From CBDCYS01 sp965224215 (lineage in GTDB: Bacteria > Acidobacteriota > Terriglobia > Bryobacterales > UBA6623): a stretch of 64,000 nt of DNA. Shown piece after piece: positions 55,118-63,536 of this stretch. Numbering within the stretch: position 1 is the first letter of the stretch; the number at the start of each line of letters is the position of its first letter. Below the pieces are notes generated by a model that was not told the DNA's origin, searched no databases, and saw nothing but the letters and a program-made list of their open reading frames with translations. The stretch spans positions 62,001 to 126,000 of the forward strand of contig CBDCYS010000053.1 of NCBI GenBank assembly GCA_965224215.1, read 5' to 3'. The position numbers and the translations under genes are program-made.

Positions 55118-55501
55118 TCACTCTCGAGGCGCTGACCCGTCACTTGCGCTCTGGGCTCTGTTTAGATAGTCCTTTAACGCCACGGCGTTGTTGTGCTGTT
55201 CATCTTTCGCGCCGAAGAGGAGTGTGACGCTTTTCTTCCCAGCGATGTTAAGAATCTCTTCGACAAGGTCGAGGTTTTGGTCTAGCTCGGCGAAGTAGCG
55301 CTTGCGGAACTCATCCCATAGAGCAGGGTCGTGGCCGAACCATTTCCGCAGGGGCGTGCTGGGGGCCACATCGCGGAGCCAAAGGTCAATGCGGGCCGCT
55401 TCTTTGGTCAGGCCGCGAGGCCACACGCGGTCGACGAGGACGCGGAAGCCGTCCTTGGGGTCGGCGGCCTCGTAGATGCGCTTGACCCGTTTAACCCGCA
55501 T
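55118..55501 (-). CDS. DUF488 family protein
   Basis: The 127-residue protein has the family motifs VDRVWPRGLTKEAARIDLWL, KWFGHDPALWDEFRKRY and VTLLFGAKDEQHNNA. The function is unknown, although DUF488 proteins are widespread. Its first 11 bases overlap the end of the symporter gene on the same strand, so the two are co-transcribed. A GTCRCTTGCGCTCTGGGCTC unit is repeated near its 3' end (about 55085-55162). Confidence 0.88.
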   Translation of the reverse strand: MRVKRVKRIYEAADPKDGFRVLVDRVWPRGLTKEAARIDLWLRDVAPSTPLRKWFGHDPALWDEFRKRYFAELDQNLDLVEEILNIAGKKSVTLLFGAKDEQHNNAVALKDYLNRAQSASDGSAPRE

Positions 55502-56978
55502 TCCCTATCTCCTGAGGCCCAAAATATCGCTCACGAAGTTCCTTTGGGGGAGGGGCGCTCAGCCAGCAGCCGCCTACCGAACAGATTAGCGAAGCTAGCA
55601 GGGACCAGACGTATGGGTCAAAGCCGCCCCAGCTCTGGGTTCCATAAAGGGCGTACTGCACGATGAATGACAGAAAGCCCCCCACGATTCCGGCGAAGCA
55701 GCCGGCTTTGTTCATGCGCGGCCAGTAGACGCCGAGAAGAGTCGGGAACAGAAAAGTGGCGGTCAGGCCGGTCCCGGCAAACACAACGATGTACTGCAGG
55801 AACTCGGGGGGCCGCAGGGCAAACAGAAAGGCAACGATCGCGACCAGATAAGTCGAAACTTCGGTCAGGCGCTTGGCTGACTTCGACCTGAGCTGGGGGT
55901 TGAAGTTGCGCTGGTAAAGGTCTCGTACGACGGCGCTGCTCGAGACAAGCAAAAACGAGCTGAGGGTGGACATAATCGCGGCCATCGGCGCGGCCAGCAC
56001 AAATCCAGCCAGGAATGGAGGCACGGCAGCCAGGATGGTAGCCGCAGTCGCGTGGTCGGCCGTTTGCAAATCCGGGGCAATGACGCGGCCGACGATACCC
56101 ATCGTGATGATGGCTGGGTAAAGCAGAAAGATATAGGCACCGATCAGAAATGTCGCTCTTTTGAGGGCGCGCGCGTCCCGGCAAGCCAGGAAGCGGGTGA
56201 GCAGCGAGGGCTGTCCGGCGGCCGATAGAGGCCAGACGAAGAAGAACGAAATGGCAGCCGACAAAGGAAGGAAATTGTCGGGTCCCGGCAGGCTGACGAG
56301 GTCGGGGGATTCCGCGTTGAGAGCCTCGAAGACGACCGACAGTCCACCCGCTTTCTCAATAGCAAAATAGGCGGTGAGCAGGATGCCGAACAACATGACG
56401 ACCGCCTGGAAAGAGTCGGTCCAGGCAACCGCGCGAAAGCCGCCATAGGCTGTGTAGGCAGCAACCGTGATAGCAAACCCTAGAATCCCCCACAAGTAGG
56501 GCACACCCAGCACGGGCTCGACGAGGCGTGCGCCCGCGACGGATTGGGCCACCATATATGCCGTGTGCAAAACGACCACGAGGATGCCCGACAAGACTCC
56601 GATCCACTTGCTCTCGTAGCGGTCTCGCAACAAGTCCGGGAAGGTCAGCGCGCCGGTGCGGCGGCCGATCTCGGCGATGCGCTTTCCCATGATCCCCATG
56701 CCGGTTGTCGCCACTACGATGTAGCCGGAGATCCACAGCATCACCGGCCAACCGTAGTGGTGTGCCAGGGAAGGTGCTCCAACGAAGGTCCCGCCGCTCG
56801 CCATCGTGGCCAGCCAGGTGAGCGCAAGCACCCAAGGGCCGATATCGCGCCCGGCGACAAAGAAGTCTTCAAGGAAGTTCGCCCTGGCCGTCTTGCGGTG
56901 GGCCAGATAGGCGAAATAAAAAGTCGCGGCTAGGTAGAGGCCAAAAGCTATCCAAACACTCGTATTGGTGGCGTACAT
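55491..56978 (-). CDS. Sodium:solute symporter (SSS family)
   Basis: The 495-residue integral membrane protein has about 12-13 transmembrane segments and SSS signatures (AYGGFRAVAWTDSFQAVVML; AAPMAAIMSTLSSFLLVSSS with the sodium-site serines). It resembles the pantothenate/proline branch. The substrate is not certain. A small membrane protein at 58711-58953 on the same strand may once have preceded it directly; the IS1595 element now lies between. Confidence 0.9.
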   Translation of the reverse strand: MYATNTSVWIAFGLYLAATFYFAYLAHRKTARANFLEDFFVAGRDIGPWVLALTWLATMASGGTFVGAPSLAHHYGWPVMLWISGYIVVATTGMGIMGKRIAEIGRRTGALTFPDLLRDRYESKWIGVLSGILVVVLHTAYMVAQSVAGARLVEPVLGVPYLWGILGFAITVAAYTAYGGFRAVAWTDSFQAVVMLFGILLTAYFAIEKAGGLSVVFEALNAESPDLVSLPGPDNFLPLSAAISFFFVWPLSAAGQPSLLTRFLACRDARALKRATFLIGAYIFLLYPAIITMGIVGRVIAPDLQTADHATAATILAAVPPFLAGFVLAAPMAAIMSTLSSFLLVSSSAVVRDLYQRNFNPQLRSKSAKRLTEVSTYLVAIVAFLFALRPPEFLQYIVVFAGTGLTATFLFPTLLGVYWPRMNKAGCFAGIVGGFLSFIVQYALYGTQSWGGFDPYVWSLLASLICSVGGCWLSAPPPKELRERYFGPQEIGNAG

Positions 56979-57173
56979 CGGCTAGCTAAACCACGTCTGG
57001 GAGGGTTGTTTCGGCGCGACCGGTCCGTCTTGGAATTTTTTCCATTTCCCAGGCTCGGAGGCGACTATCTTCTGCCGTATCGGTATGTCTGAAGATCCGG
57101 ATTCGCCGCCTATGAAGCTCCTCAAAGTATTATTGAAACTAAAGGGGTTACGAGGTGAAGGTATAAAGGGTTT

Positions 57174-58204
57174 GATGGGTATCCGGTTGACTCAGGTAGC
57201 CCCAATATCTTGTGGTTTGGGGATTTTCTTGGGTTCTGTAACCGGGTGAACAATCATCTTGTAAGTCGCGGGATCCACGGCTACCGCCTGCTGGACGAGC
57301 CGATAGAAGAGTTTGCCGCGGCTTTTGGATTTGCGGCGGTTGAAACGGAAGGTGAACTCGTCCAGGTAGTAGTCCAGATGTTTGTGGCTCACGGCGCCCT
57401 GATGGGTGCCCAGCAGCCAGCGCTTGAGCAGTGACATCACGCGGTGGACGCGGGGCATCAATTCCGACGCGGACTGCTCCTGCCTGCTGACAACTGTGAC
57501 CTGATGGACGTAGCCTTCCTTTTTCAACCCGGAGTAACCGGGCCAGCCGTCGGTATGCACCACGCTGCCCGGCTCGATGCACTCCTCCACGAAAGGCAAC
57601 AGGCTCTCGCCCGAGGCATCCTCGATTCTCTTCATGCGAATCCGGCCGATACCCCACCCATCCTCTTGAGCGGCTACTGCGATCAATGCTTTGTTTTTCA
57701 GGTTTCGGCCCCGCAGGCCCTCTTCGAGCCCGCCCCAGTAGCTTTCATCGACTTCCACCGTCCCGGCCAGCAAATCCCGTCCCGGCCGCACCATCGCGCG
57801 CCGCATTTTGTGCAGCCAGGTCCAAGCCGTTTCGTACCTGTTGAGCCCCAACACTCTTTGCAGTCCCAAAGCGCTGGCTCCGGTCTTTTGGGTGGTGACC
57901 CACCACATCGCACGAAACCACAACGGCAAAGGGCTGCGCGTGTCCTGAAAGATGGTCCCGGCGGTCACCGAGGTTTGGCGCCCACACGCAGCGCACTGCA
58001 GCAGCACTTTTCGCAAAGGCCACGACTTTCCACAACCGCAACCCGGACAGCGGAAACCGTCCGGCCAGCGCAGCCGGAACAGATACTCCCGGCAGGCCTC
58101 CTCACTGCTAAAACGGGCCTCGAACTCTGTCAGGTTCTGAGGGTAATCTTCCATCTGCCGGCATACTACATCTTGGGGCTACCTGAGTCAACCGGATACC
58201 CACC
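57174..58204 (-). mobile_element. Complete IS1595-family element with 8-bp target duplications
   Basis: The element is 1031 bp with terminal inverted repeats of about 35 bp starting GRTGGGTATCCGGTTGACTC. The 8-mer AAGGGTTT occurs on both sides (57166-57173 and 58205-58212). The 272-bp MITE at 8943-9214 has nearly the same ends. Confidence 0.93.
57192..58154 (-). CDS. IS1595-family transposase (ISXO2-like)
   Basis: An N-terminal zinc ribbon (CPGCGCGK ... CAACG) is followed by the ISXO2-like catalytic domain. Its acidic residues are in VEVDESYWGG and VHTDGWPGYS, and the final asparagine-type position is in TFRFNRRKSKSRG. Length is 320 residues without interruption. It could also move the related MITE in trans. 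Confidence 0.94.
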   Translation of the reverse strand: MEDYPQNLTEFEARFSSEEACREYLFRLRWPDGFRCPGCGCGKSWPLRKVLLQCAACGRQTSVTAGTIFQDTRSPLPLWFRAMWWVTTQKTGASALGLQRVLGLNRYETAWTWLHKMRRAMVRPGRDLLAGTVEVDESYWGGLEEGLRGRNLKNKALIAVAAQEDGWGIGRIRMKRIEDASGESLLPFVEECIEPGSVVHTDGWPGYSGLKKEGYVHQVTVVSRQEQSASELMPRVHRVMSLLKRWLLGTHQGAVSHKHLDYYLDEFTFRFNRRKSKSRGKLFYRLVQQAVAVDPATYKMIVHPVTEPKKIPKPQDIGAT

Positions 58205-58212
58205 AAGGGTTT

Positions 58213-58710
58213 TTACAAAATGTCAGGAAATGCCATGCTATGCCATGTTTCAGGGTGTTTTTCCCCGTTTTTGAGCCTCTCCCATTTCGTTCATTCGAAT
58301 AGTGTTTTTGTTTTCAATAACTTGAGGTGAGGGCGCCGGGCGGGTGAGTTTCAAACCCGCGGCAAAACGGCCTCCTTTCGCGCGTTTTCTGGCTATGACT
58401 GATCCGCTGACTCGGCTTCCGGCGGGGTTGCGAGGTGATGCAGGCAAAGAAGTGTCGCCACCGATGGCGACAGGGCACGCTGGAAGCATGCGCTATGTCG
58501 GGCGTACCCACTTTATGTTGTCTCCTGGCCACTCACCGTCCCCTGGACTTTCTGTTTGCATTGTAGCAGGCGAGGTTCGGTATTTCGCTTCGTTTGGCGG
58601 CGGTAAATCTAAGTAAGTAGTTGAAAAGATGGAACATAGAGATTTTTTGTTCTTACGTGAACGATCGCTTGAGTATTGCGAAAGAATGCACGATCTCTTT
58701 CCTGCGGACT
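58213..58710. other. Intergenic region without recognisable features
   Basis: About 500 bp between the IS1595 target duplication and the small membrane gene hold only short frames without family features. I see no terminator or promoter I would defend. Confidence 0.4.
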
Positions 58711-58953
58711 TCACTCCGCGCTGGGAGGCCCCTGACGCTCGCTTGCAGAGTCGTCCCGCATAAAGACCAGCGAATACCAGCAGTGGATCAGAAAGAACGC
58801 CACCCACGGGACGAAGACGCCCCGCAGTATCCAGTGAGGAACGCCACCGATAGAGCGAGGCGGCTGCGGCGATAGGAAGGTTGCATTTTCGCGGCTGTAA
58901 GCGATATTGGGTTTGGGAGGACGCAGAGATGATATCAAAGGTCGCTCGTGCAT
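58711..58953 (-). CDS. Small membrane protein, possible symporter accessory
   Basis: An 80-residue frame from the ATG at 58953 reads NIAYSRENATFLSPQPP, then RSIGGVPHWILRGVFVPWVA and FFLIHCWYSLVFMRDD: one or two hydrophobic segments with a tryptophan-rich start. Short proteins of this kind often precede SSS-type symporter genes. Here the symporter is on the same strand 1.7 kb downstream, with IS1595 in between. The start is uncertain. Confidence 0.4.
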   Translation of the reverse strand: MHERPLISSLRPPKPNIAYSRENATFLSPQPPRSIGGVPHWILRGVFVPWVAFFLIHCWYSLVFMRDDSASERQGPPSAE

Positions 58954-58987
58954 TGCAGGGCGACGAGAATGGCCGAGCCGCACTCCG

Positions 58988-59929
58988 CTACGGCTTATCT
59001 TTGACAAGCTCAACGCGGCGGTTGAGCGCGCGTCCTTCTTCGGTGTCATTCGTTGCGGCCGGGGCGAGGTACCCGACGCCATCGCTCCGAAGACGACCTT
59101 GAGCGATGTTGTAATCGGCAATCAGGGCATCCACGACCGCCCTGGCCCTGCTCCGGGAAAGGTTCTGGTTGTAGTCGAAGCTGCCGGCGTTGTCCGTGTG
59201 CCCGACTACGATCAACTTCAGCGACGGCGCGGCGCCGAGCAGCTTGGCGATTTCATCTAGAGTCGGTTTGGACTCCGGTTTGACCACGGCCTTGTCATGG
59301 TCGAAATAGATTCCGTAAAGTGCAACTTTTCCCGTTTCTCCGATGTCGAGCCGCATCTTCTTGGCGTCGACCATCCGCATCTCCATCGCTTTGGTCTCGA
59401 CCGCGATCAAGCGTACTCGCAGACCGTCGCCCCCGCTGTGCGGACTGACCAGCACCGACAGGTAGACCTCCGCCCCGCCGACTGTTTTCTTCGCGGCCAG
59501 ATAGTGGATTTCGTCAGTCATCGAAATCTCGTCTAGAATCTCGACCGGATGCTTGTACTTAAATTCGTAGGGCCGAATCTCCGCCGGGCCGCCCGAAAAG
59601 ATCGTTTCGTACCCTGCCTCGCCCACTCTTGTCTCAAAGTTGCGAAAAACCTCGAGCGCGGCAGATCCTGGAGGTACACGGTAGACCGTGCGGGTGATCT
59701 TACCTTCAACCTTGCGCGAAGTCTTTTCTGCGTCCGCAGCGGACTTCACCGGTCCTGTGGCAAGCGCGGTCTCGCCGTAATTCTCAATCTGGTAGGTCTT
59801 GATTTCCGAGCCAGCGAACCGCCCGATACCCGGGTAGTCGGAACTGCCGGCCACGTCGGCCGCGAAGCACAGCGGGATGGAAGTACCGGAGAGTATCAAC
59901 GGCCCCAGGACAGGGAAGATTGCGCGCAT
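58988..59929 (-). CDS. OmpA-family protein with DUF4892-like N-terminus
   Basis: A signal peptide (FPVLGPLILSGTSIPLCFAA) precedes a DUF4892-like domain (about 45-180). An OmpA C-terminal peptidoglycan-binding domain (about 205-310) follows, with YGIYFDHDKAVVKPES, VVGHTDNAGSFDYNQNLS and SRARAVVDALI. Length is 313 residues. It anchors the outer membrane or a lipoprotein-like domain to peptidoglycan. It is divergent from 60157. Confidence 0.88.
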   Translation of the reverse strand: MRAIFPVLGPLILSGTSIPLCFAADVAGSSDYPGIGRFAGSEIKTYQIENYGETALATGPVKSAADAEKTSRKVEGKITRTVYRVPPGSAALEVFRNFETRVGEAGYETIFSGGPAEIRPYEFKYKHPVEILDEISMTDEIHYLAAKKTVGGAEVYLSVLVSPHSGGDGLRVRLIAVETKAMEMRMVDAKKMRLDIGETGKVALYGIYFDHDKAVVKPESKPTLDEIAKLLGAAPSLKLIVVGHTDNAGSFDYNQNLSRSRARAVVDALIADYNIAQGRLRSDGVGYLAPAATNDTEEGRALNRRVELVKDKP

Positions 59930-60156
59930 GATCTAGCTCCAGGGGATGAATTGGGTCCGGGGGCGCTTGCCTCCCAGAAGCTCCTATCTTATACCTCGAT
60001 GTTGCGTCGCGATGGGTCCGCCGCCGAATCGGGGGGCCGCAATCGTTTCACCTTGTTGCCTTCAACAGACGGACGTGACCCCTTTTCTCAATCTTTCTCG
60101 CTACTTAAGAAGGGAGAGGTTTTAGGCCGCGCTTTCAGAAAGGAGAGAGAACTTCG

Positions 60157-61923
60157 ATGAACCGGAATGTCACGCTGGGGCCAGATAACAAGGTGGTCCT
60201 TAGAAGGAATCTGCCGCCAGAACAGGATATCAACAATTACCCGCATGTTGGAGACGACCAGCTCGTGCTGATGAATCTCACGGAGCTTCGCCTCAACAAG
60301 CTGCTCTCGAAGCCGGAATCGGGGCACGAAGGTGTCCTGACCGCCGTGATCGATGACCAGGAAACAAGCCTGAGCTGGGCCACTGCCAAGGGCGCCACTG
60401 ACGTGAAGAACCGCGACAAGTTCAAAGGGCAGGTACTCTACTTCGGCACGCATGACCGTGCGCTTGACATCAATCTCGAGTTAATCGAGCTCGATGAGAA
60501 CATGGTCGAGAAGCTCAAGAAAGCGGATGCCGCATTGGGACTCGGCGCAATCGTGGCGGGGTTCGTGCCTGGCGTGGGCACGGCCATTTCGGCGGGGCTG
60601 ACCGGGATACGCGCGCTCTTCAAGCTGATACGCGGCAAAGTTGACGATGACGCCGAACTGATTTTTCCGGGCTCACTCGGTGACCGCAAGAAGAAGGGCG
60701 ACGAGCCTGACAACGAAAACGATCCGCTGCCGCTTCGAGTGGGCGGCTATCAAGTGCTTCGCCGAGATCCCGAAGAAGCCGCGGCCGAGGCTGACGTCAC
60801 GGTCTCCTTTCAGGTCCTCGCCTTTGATCCCATCCTCGGCAAGAACGAGCGCAATGTGACACTGACTCTCGAAGTGGAAATCGAGCCGAAGGAGGGTTTC
60901 CTCAGCGGAAACCCCGATGACCGCAATATCGTCTTTGAGGCGGCTTTCGGTTCCGGCACGCAAAAGTCCAATACTTCCCTCAACGTCAAATACCAGAACG
61001 GCAGGGCCAACATTCAAGATATCGTCGGCCTGCGCAACGTTGTTGTCTACCGTGGGCCGTGGACGGTTGGGATCCCCTACGATGTGTCCATCGCCGGGGT
61101 GCTCGACAAGAAGGGCGGGGAGCTGTTAAAGGAGGCTATTACGGACTTCAGCGGAGTCGACACAACGGACGTGTGGGTGCACGAACTCGCACGCCCGGTC
61201 AAGACTCGGCTAACGTTCGAGCAAGCTAATACTGTTAGATGGACGCCTTCCGGAAAGGGAATCGTATTCTCCGCCCGCGGAGAGAGGAATTTCGATATCT
61301 TCCAGCGCTCCGCGGATGGGACCGGCGAAGCCGAGCTGCTGGTGAGTTCGGATGGTTCCGACCACCCCTCGTCTTGGACGGCTGATGGCAAGTATTTGGT
61401 GCATCAGCGGAGCTCTTTGCAAACAGGAACCGATATTTGGTATCTGGAGCGCAACGCGCAAGGCGACGGCTTCGATGCCCACCCGTTTCTAGAGACTCGT
61501 TTCTCGGAGACCTCTCCTCGAGTGTCGCCCGATGGACTTTTCGTCGCGTACATATCGAACGAGTCCGGGCCAAACGACGTTTATGTGAGGTCGTTCCCGG
61601 ACGGCGCTGGCAAGCTGCGGATCTCCCCCAGTGGGGGCGTCCAAGCCCGCTGGGCCAAGACCGGCACGGAGCTGTTTTATGTCGAGGGAGAGACGCTGAT
61701 GGCGGTGTCTGTCTCGACAGAAAACGGCTTTCAGGCGGGCTCACCCAGGCCGTTGTTCCGACATGCCGGATTTGGCACTCGACCAGCAACGAACTTTGAC
61801 GTCTCGGCTGACGGGCAGCGGTTTCTCGTGGTCGAATCCTTGGGTGAAGAGGCGGAAGGCCAGCAGGCCATTCACGTCGTCCAAAACTGGTACGAGGAGT
61901 TCCGGGACCGCGAACAGGACTGA
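60157..61923 (+). CDS. Fusion of an unknown N-terminal domain to a PD40/TolB-like propeller
   Basis: GAAAGGAGAG precedes the ATG. Residues about 1-330 have no recognised family; they include a glycine-rich hydrophobic stretch (LGAIVAGFVPGVGTAISAGL) that might insert into membranes. From about 340 the sequence follows kinase-PD40 proteins: VWVHELARPVKTRLTF, SPDGLFVAYISNESGPNDVY, PSGGVQARWAKTGTELFYVE and the end NWYEEFRDREQD. The same ending closes the interrupted kinase at 14250. The N-terminal domain has replaced the kinase domain. Length is 588 residues. The propeller probably binds a ligand or partner. Confidence 0.75.
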   Translation: MNRNVTLGPDNKVVLRRNLPPEQDINNYPHVGDDQLVLMNLTELRLNKLLSKPESGHEGVLTAVIDDQETSLSWATAKGATDVKNRDKFKGQVLYFGTHDRALDINLELIELDENMVEKLKKADAALGLGAIVAGFVPGVGTAISAGLTGIRALFKLIRGKVDDDAELIFPGSLGDRKKKGDEPDNENDPLPLRVGGYQVLRRDPEEAAAEADVTVSFQVLAFDPILGKNERNVTLTLEVEIEPKEGFLSGNPDDRNIVFEAAFGSGTQKSNTSLNVKYQNGRANIQDIVGLRNVVVYRGPWTVGIPYDVSIAGVLDKKGGELLKEAITDFSGVDTTDVWVHELARPVKTRLTFEQANTVRWTPSGKGIVFSARGERNFDIFQRSADGTGEAELLVSSDGSDHPSSWTADGKYLVHQRSSLQTGTDIWYLERNAQGDGFDAHPFLETRFSETSPRVSPDGLFVAYISNESGPNDVYVRSFPDGAGKLRISPSGGVQARWAKTGTELFYVEGETLMAVSVSTENGFQAGSPRPLFRHAGFGTRPATNFDVSADGQRFLVVESLGEEAEGQQAIHVVQNWYEEFRDREQD

Positions 61924-62064
61924 GCCCGGTTTTGACCCTTTGACATCTGCCCGTTCTGTCGACTGGCCGACGAACCGAACCCTTACCCGTCGGCTGCTAC
62001 ACTGAATCCCGGGGCAGCCAAAGGTTGTCAACTCCGCCGTTGCCTTGCCCATGATGCCTCGCCC

Positions 62065-62469
62065 ATGATGGACGACAACGAGATCGCGAAACTACTTCGA
62101 ACAGCCACAACCATCGCTGTAGTCGGTCTCTCAGACAGCCCGTGGCGACCGAGTTTCGGCGTAACACAGTACATGCAGAGCCAGGGCTACCGCATCATCC
62201 CCGTCAATCCGAACGTTACCGAATCCCTCGGCGAAACAGCCTATAAACGCCTGGAAGACGTGCCTGAAAAGATCGATGTCGTTAACATCTTTCGCCGCTC
62301 TGAACTTGCCGGCGAGGCCGTCGACTCGGCAATCAAACTCGGGGTTCGATGGATATGGATGCAGGAAGGGGTCGTCAATGCTGACGCCGCTGCCCGTGCG
62401 GAAGCCGCTGGGATCGGCGTGATCATGAACCGCTGTATTTTGAAGTACCACCGCAGGCTCGCGGCATAG
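62065..62469 (+). CDS. CoA-binding domain protein (YccU-like)
   Basis: The 134-residue Rossmann protein carries the CoA_binding_2 motifs IAVVGLSDSPWRPSFGVTQY, YRIIPVNPN and VRWIWMQEGVVNADAAARAE, ending with NRCILKYHRRL. It binds CoA or acyl-CoA; its physiological role is unknown. Two ATGs start it in tandem. Confidence 0.9.
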   Translation: MMDDNEIAKLLRTATTIAVVGLSDSPWRPSFGVTQYMQSQGYRIIPVNPNVTESLGETAYKRLEDVPEKIDVVNIFRRSELAGEAVDSAIKLGVRWIWMQEGVVNADAAARAEAAGIGVIMNRCILKYHRRLAA

Positions 62470-62644
62470 AACTAGCCGTGGCAGCGGTCCTCCATTTCTC
62501 CATACGTCGGCCTGTCGCCGCGAGGTTCGTATTCGTAGACGCAGGAGATGACACGTGCGAATGTCCGCGGCAAAGTAAGTCGGCCTCAGCCTTCCACCGC
62601 GCAGCTCAACATGGTAGATTCATGGAACCCTGTAGAAAGTAAAC

Positions 62645-63508
62645 GTGTCGGACCATCTCCACGATTATCTGCGTTTTTTCCGGGACCTCGGGATCGAAGA
62701 GGTTTATCTCCCAAAGGCTGTTCGGGACCGCATTGCAGGGAAACCTCAATCGGCGAGTTCCACTCTGTCGATGGGCGCTGCCACAAACCCGCGGGCGTCG
62801 AGAGCGACTGGCCTTCCGCGCCAGCCGGAACACGGACCCAAGCCAGCCGTAGCGCTACCCCCACCTCCTATGCCGGAGATACCGACGCCGACCGGAGCCG
62901 CTGGACCGCGCTCCAACGCTGCAACCGCTGATCCGCTCAAGGTTCTTCAAGAAATCCAGGGCGATATGGGCGAATGTACGCGCTGCGGTCTTCACGAAGG
63001 GCGAAACAAGATTGTCTTCGGCAGCGGTCCGCCCGACGCCAAGTTAGTCTTCGTTGGAGAGGGCCCGGGAGCCGACGAAGATGCCCAGGGGCTGCCGTTT
63101 GTCGGCCGGGCAGGGAAATTGCTGACGGAGATGATCAACAACACCTCGCAGCGCGAGGGGATTCCGATTTCGCGGGACGATGTCTACATCTGCAATGTCG
63201 TGAAATGCCGTCCGCCGGGCAACCGCAACCCGGAGCCGGACGAGATGAAAACCTGCGGCCAGTTTCTCGAGCGGCAGTTGGAGGCGATCCGTCCGAAGGC
63301 GATCTGCGTGCTCGGGGGAACTGCGGCCAAGTACCTGCTAAAACCATCTCAGGGGATAACTAAGATTCGCGGTCAGTGGCACGAGTGGCGTGGGATTCCG
63401 GTCATGCCGACCTACCATCCCTCGTTTCTGCTGAGACCCTACGCCCAAGACAAGAAGCGCGAAGCCTGGCTGGACTTACGGGCGGCGCTGCACTATGTTT
63501 ACGACTAA
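62645..63508 (+). CDS. Family 4 uracil-DNA glycosylase (4Fe-4S)
   Basis: The enzyme starts at a GTG and has a proline-rich linker (about 60-95) before the catalytic domain. The 4Fe-4S cysteines lie in CTRCGLHEGR, CNVVKCRPPGNRNPEP and MKTCGQFLE. The uracil-site motif GEGPGADEDAQGLPFVGRAG and the second catalytic motif YHPSFLLR are present. It removes uracil from DNA as part of base excision repair. Length is 287 residues. Confidence 0.93.
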   Translation: MSDHLHDYLRFFRDLGIEEVYLPKAVRDRIAGKPQSASSTLSMGAATNPRASRATGLPRQPEHGPKPAVALPPPPMPEIPTPTGAAGPRSNAATADPLKVLQEIQGDMGECTRCGLHEGRNKIVFGSGPPDAKLVFVGEGPGADEDAQGLPFVGRAGKLLTEMINNTSQREGIPISRDDVYICNVVKCRPPGNRNPEPDEMKTCGQFLERQLEAIRPKAICVLGGTAAKYLLKPSQGITKIRGQWHEWRGIPVMPTYHPSFLLRPYAQDKKREAWLDLRAALHYVYD

Positions 63509-63536
63509 TCAGGTTTACGACTAATCAGGTTTACGA

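Noticed and set aside
55040..55165. Three similar units near the DUF488 3' end as a CRISPR-like array
   Set aside because: Units are imperfect, spacing is irregular and there are no cas genes; it is a short local repeat.
58344..58616. Plus-strand frame of 90 codons between IS1595 and the OmpA gene
   Set aside because: No ribosome site, no family features and unusual composition.
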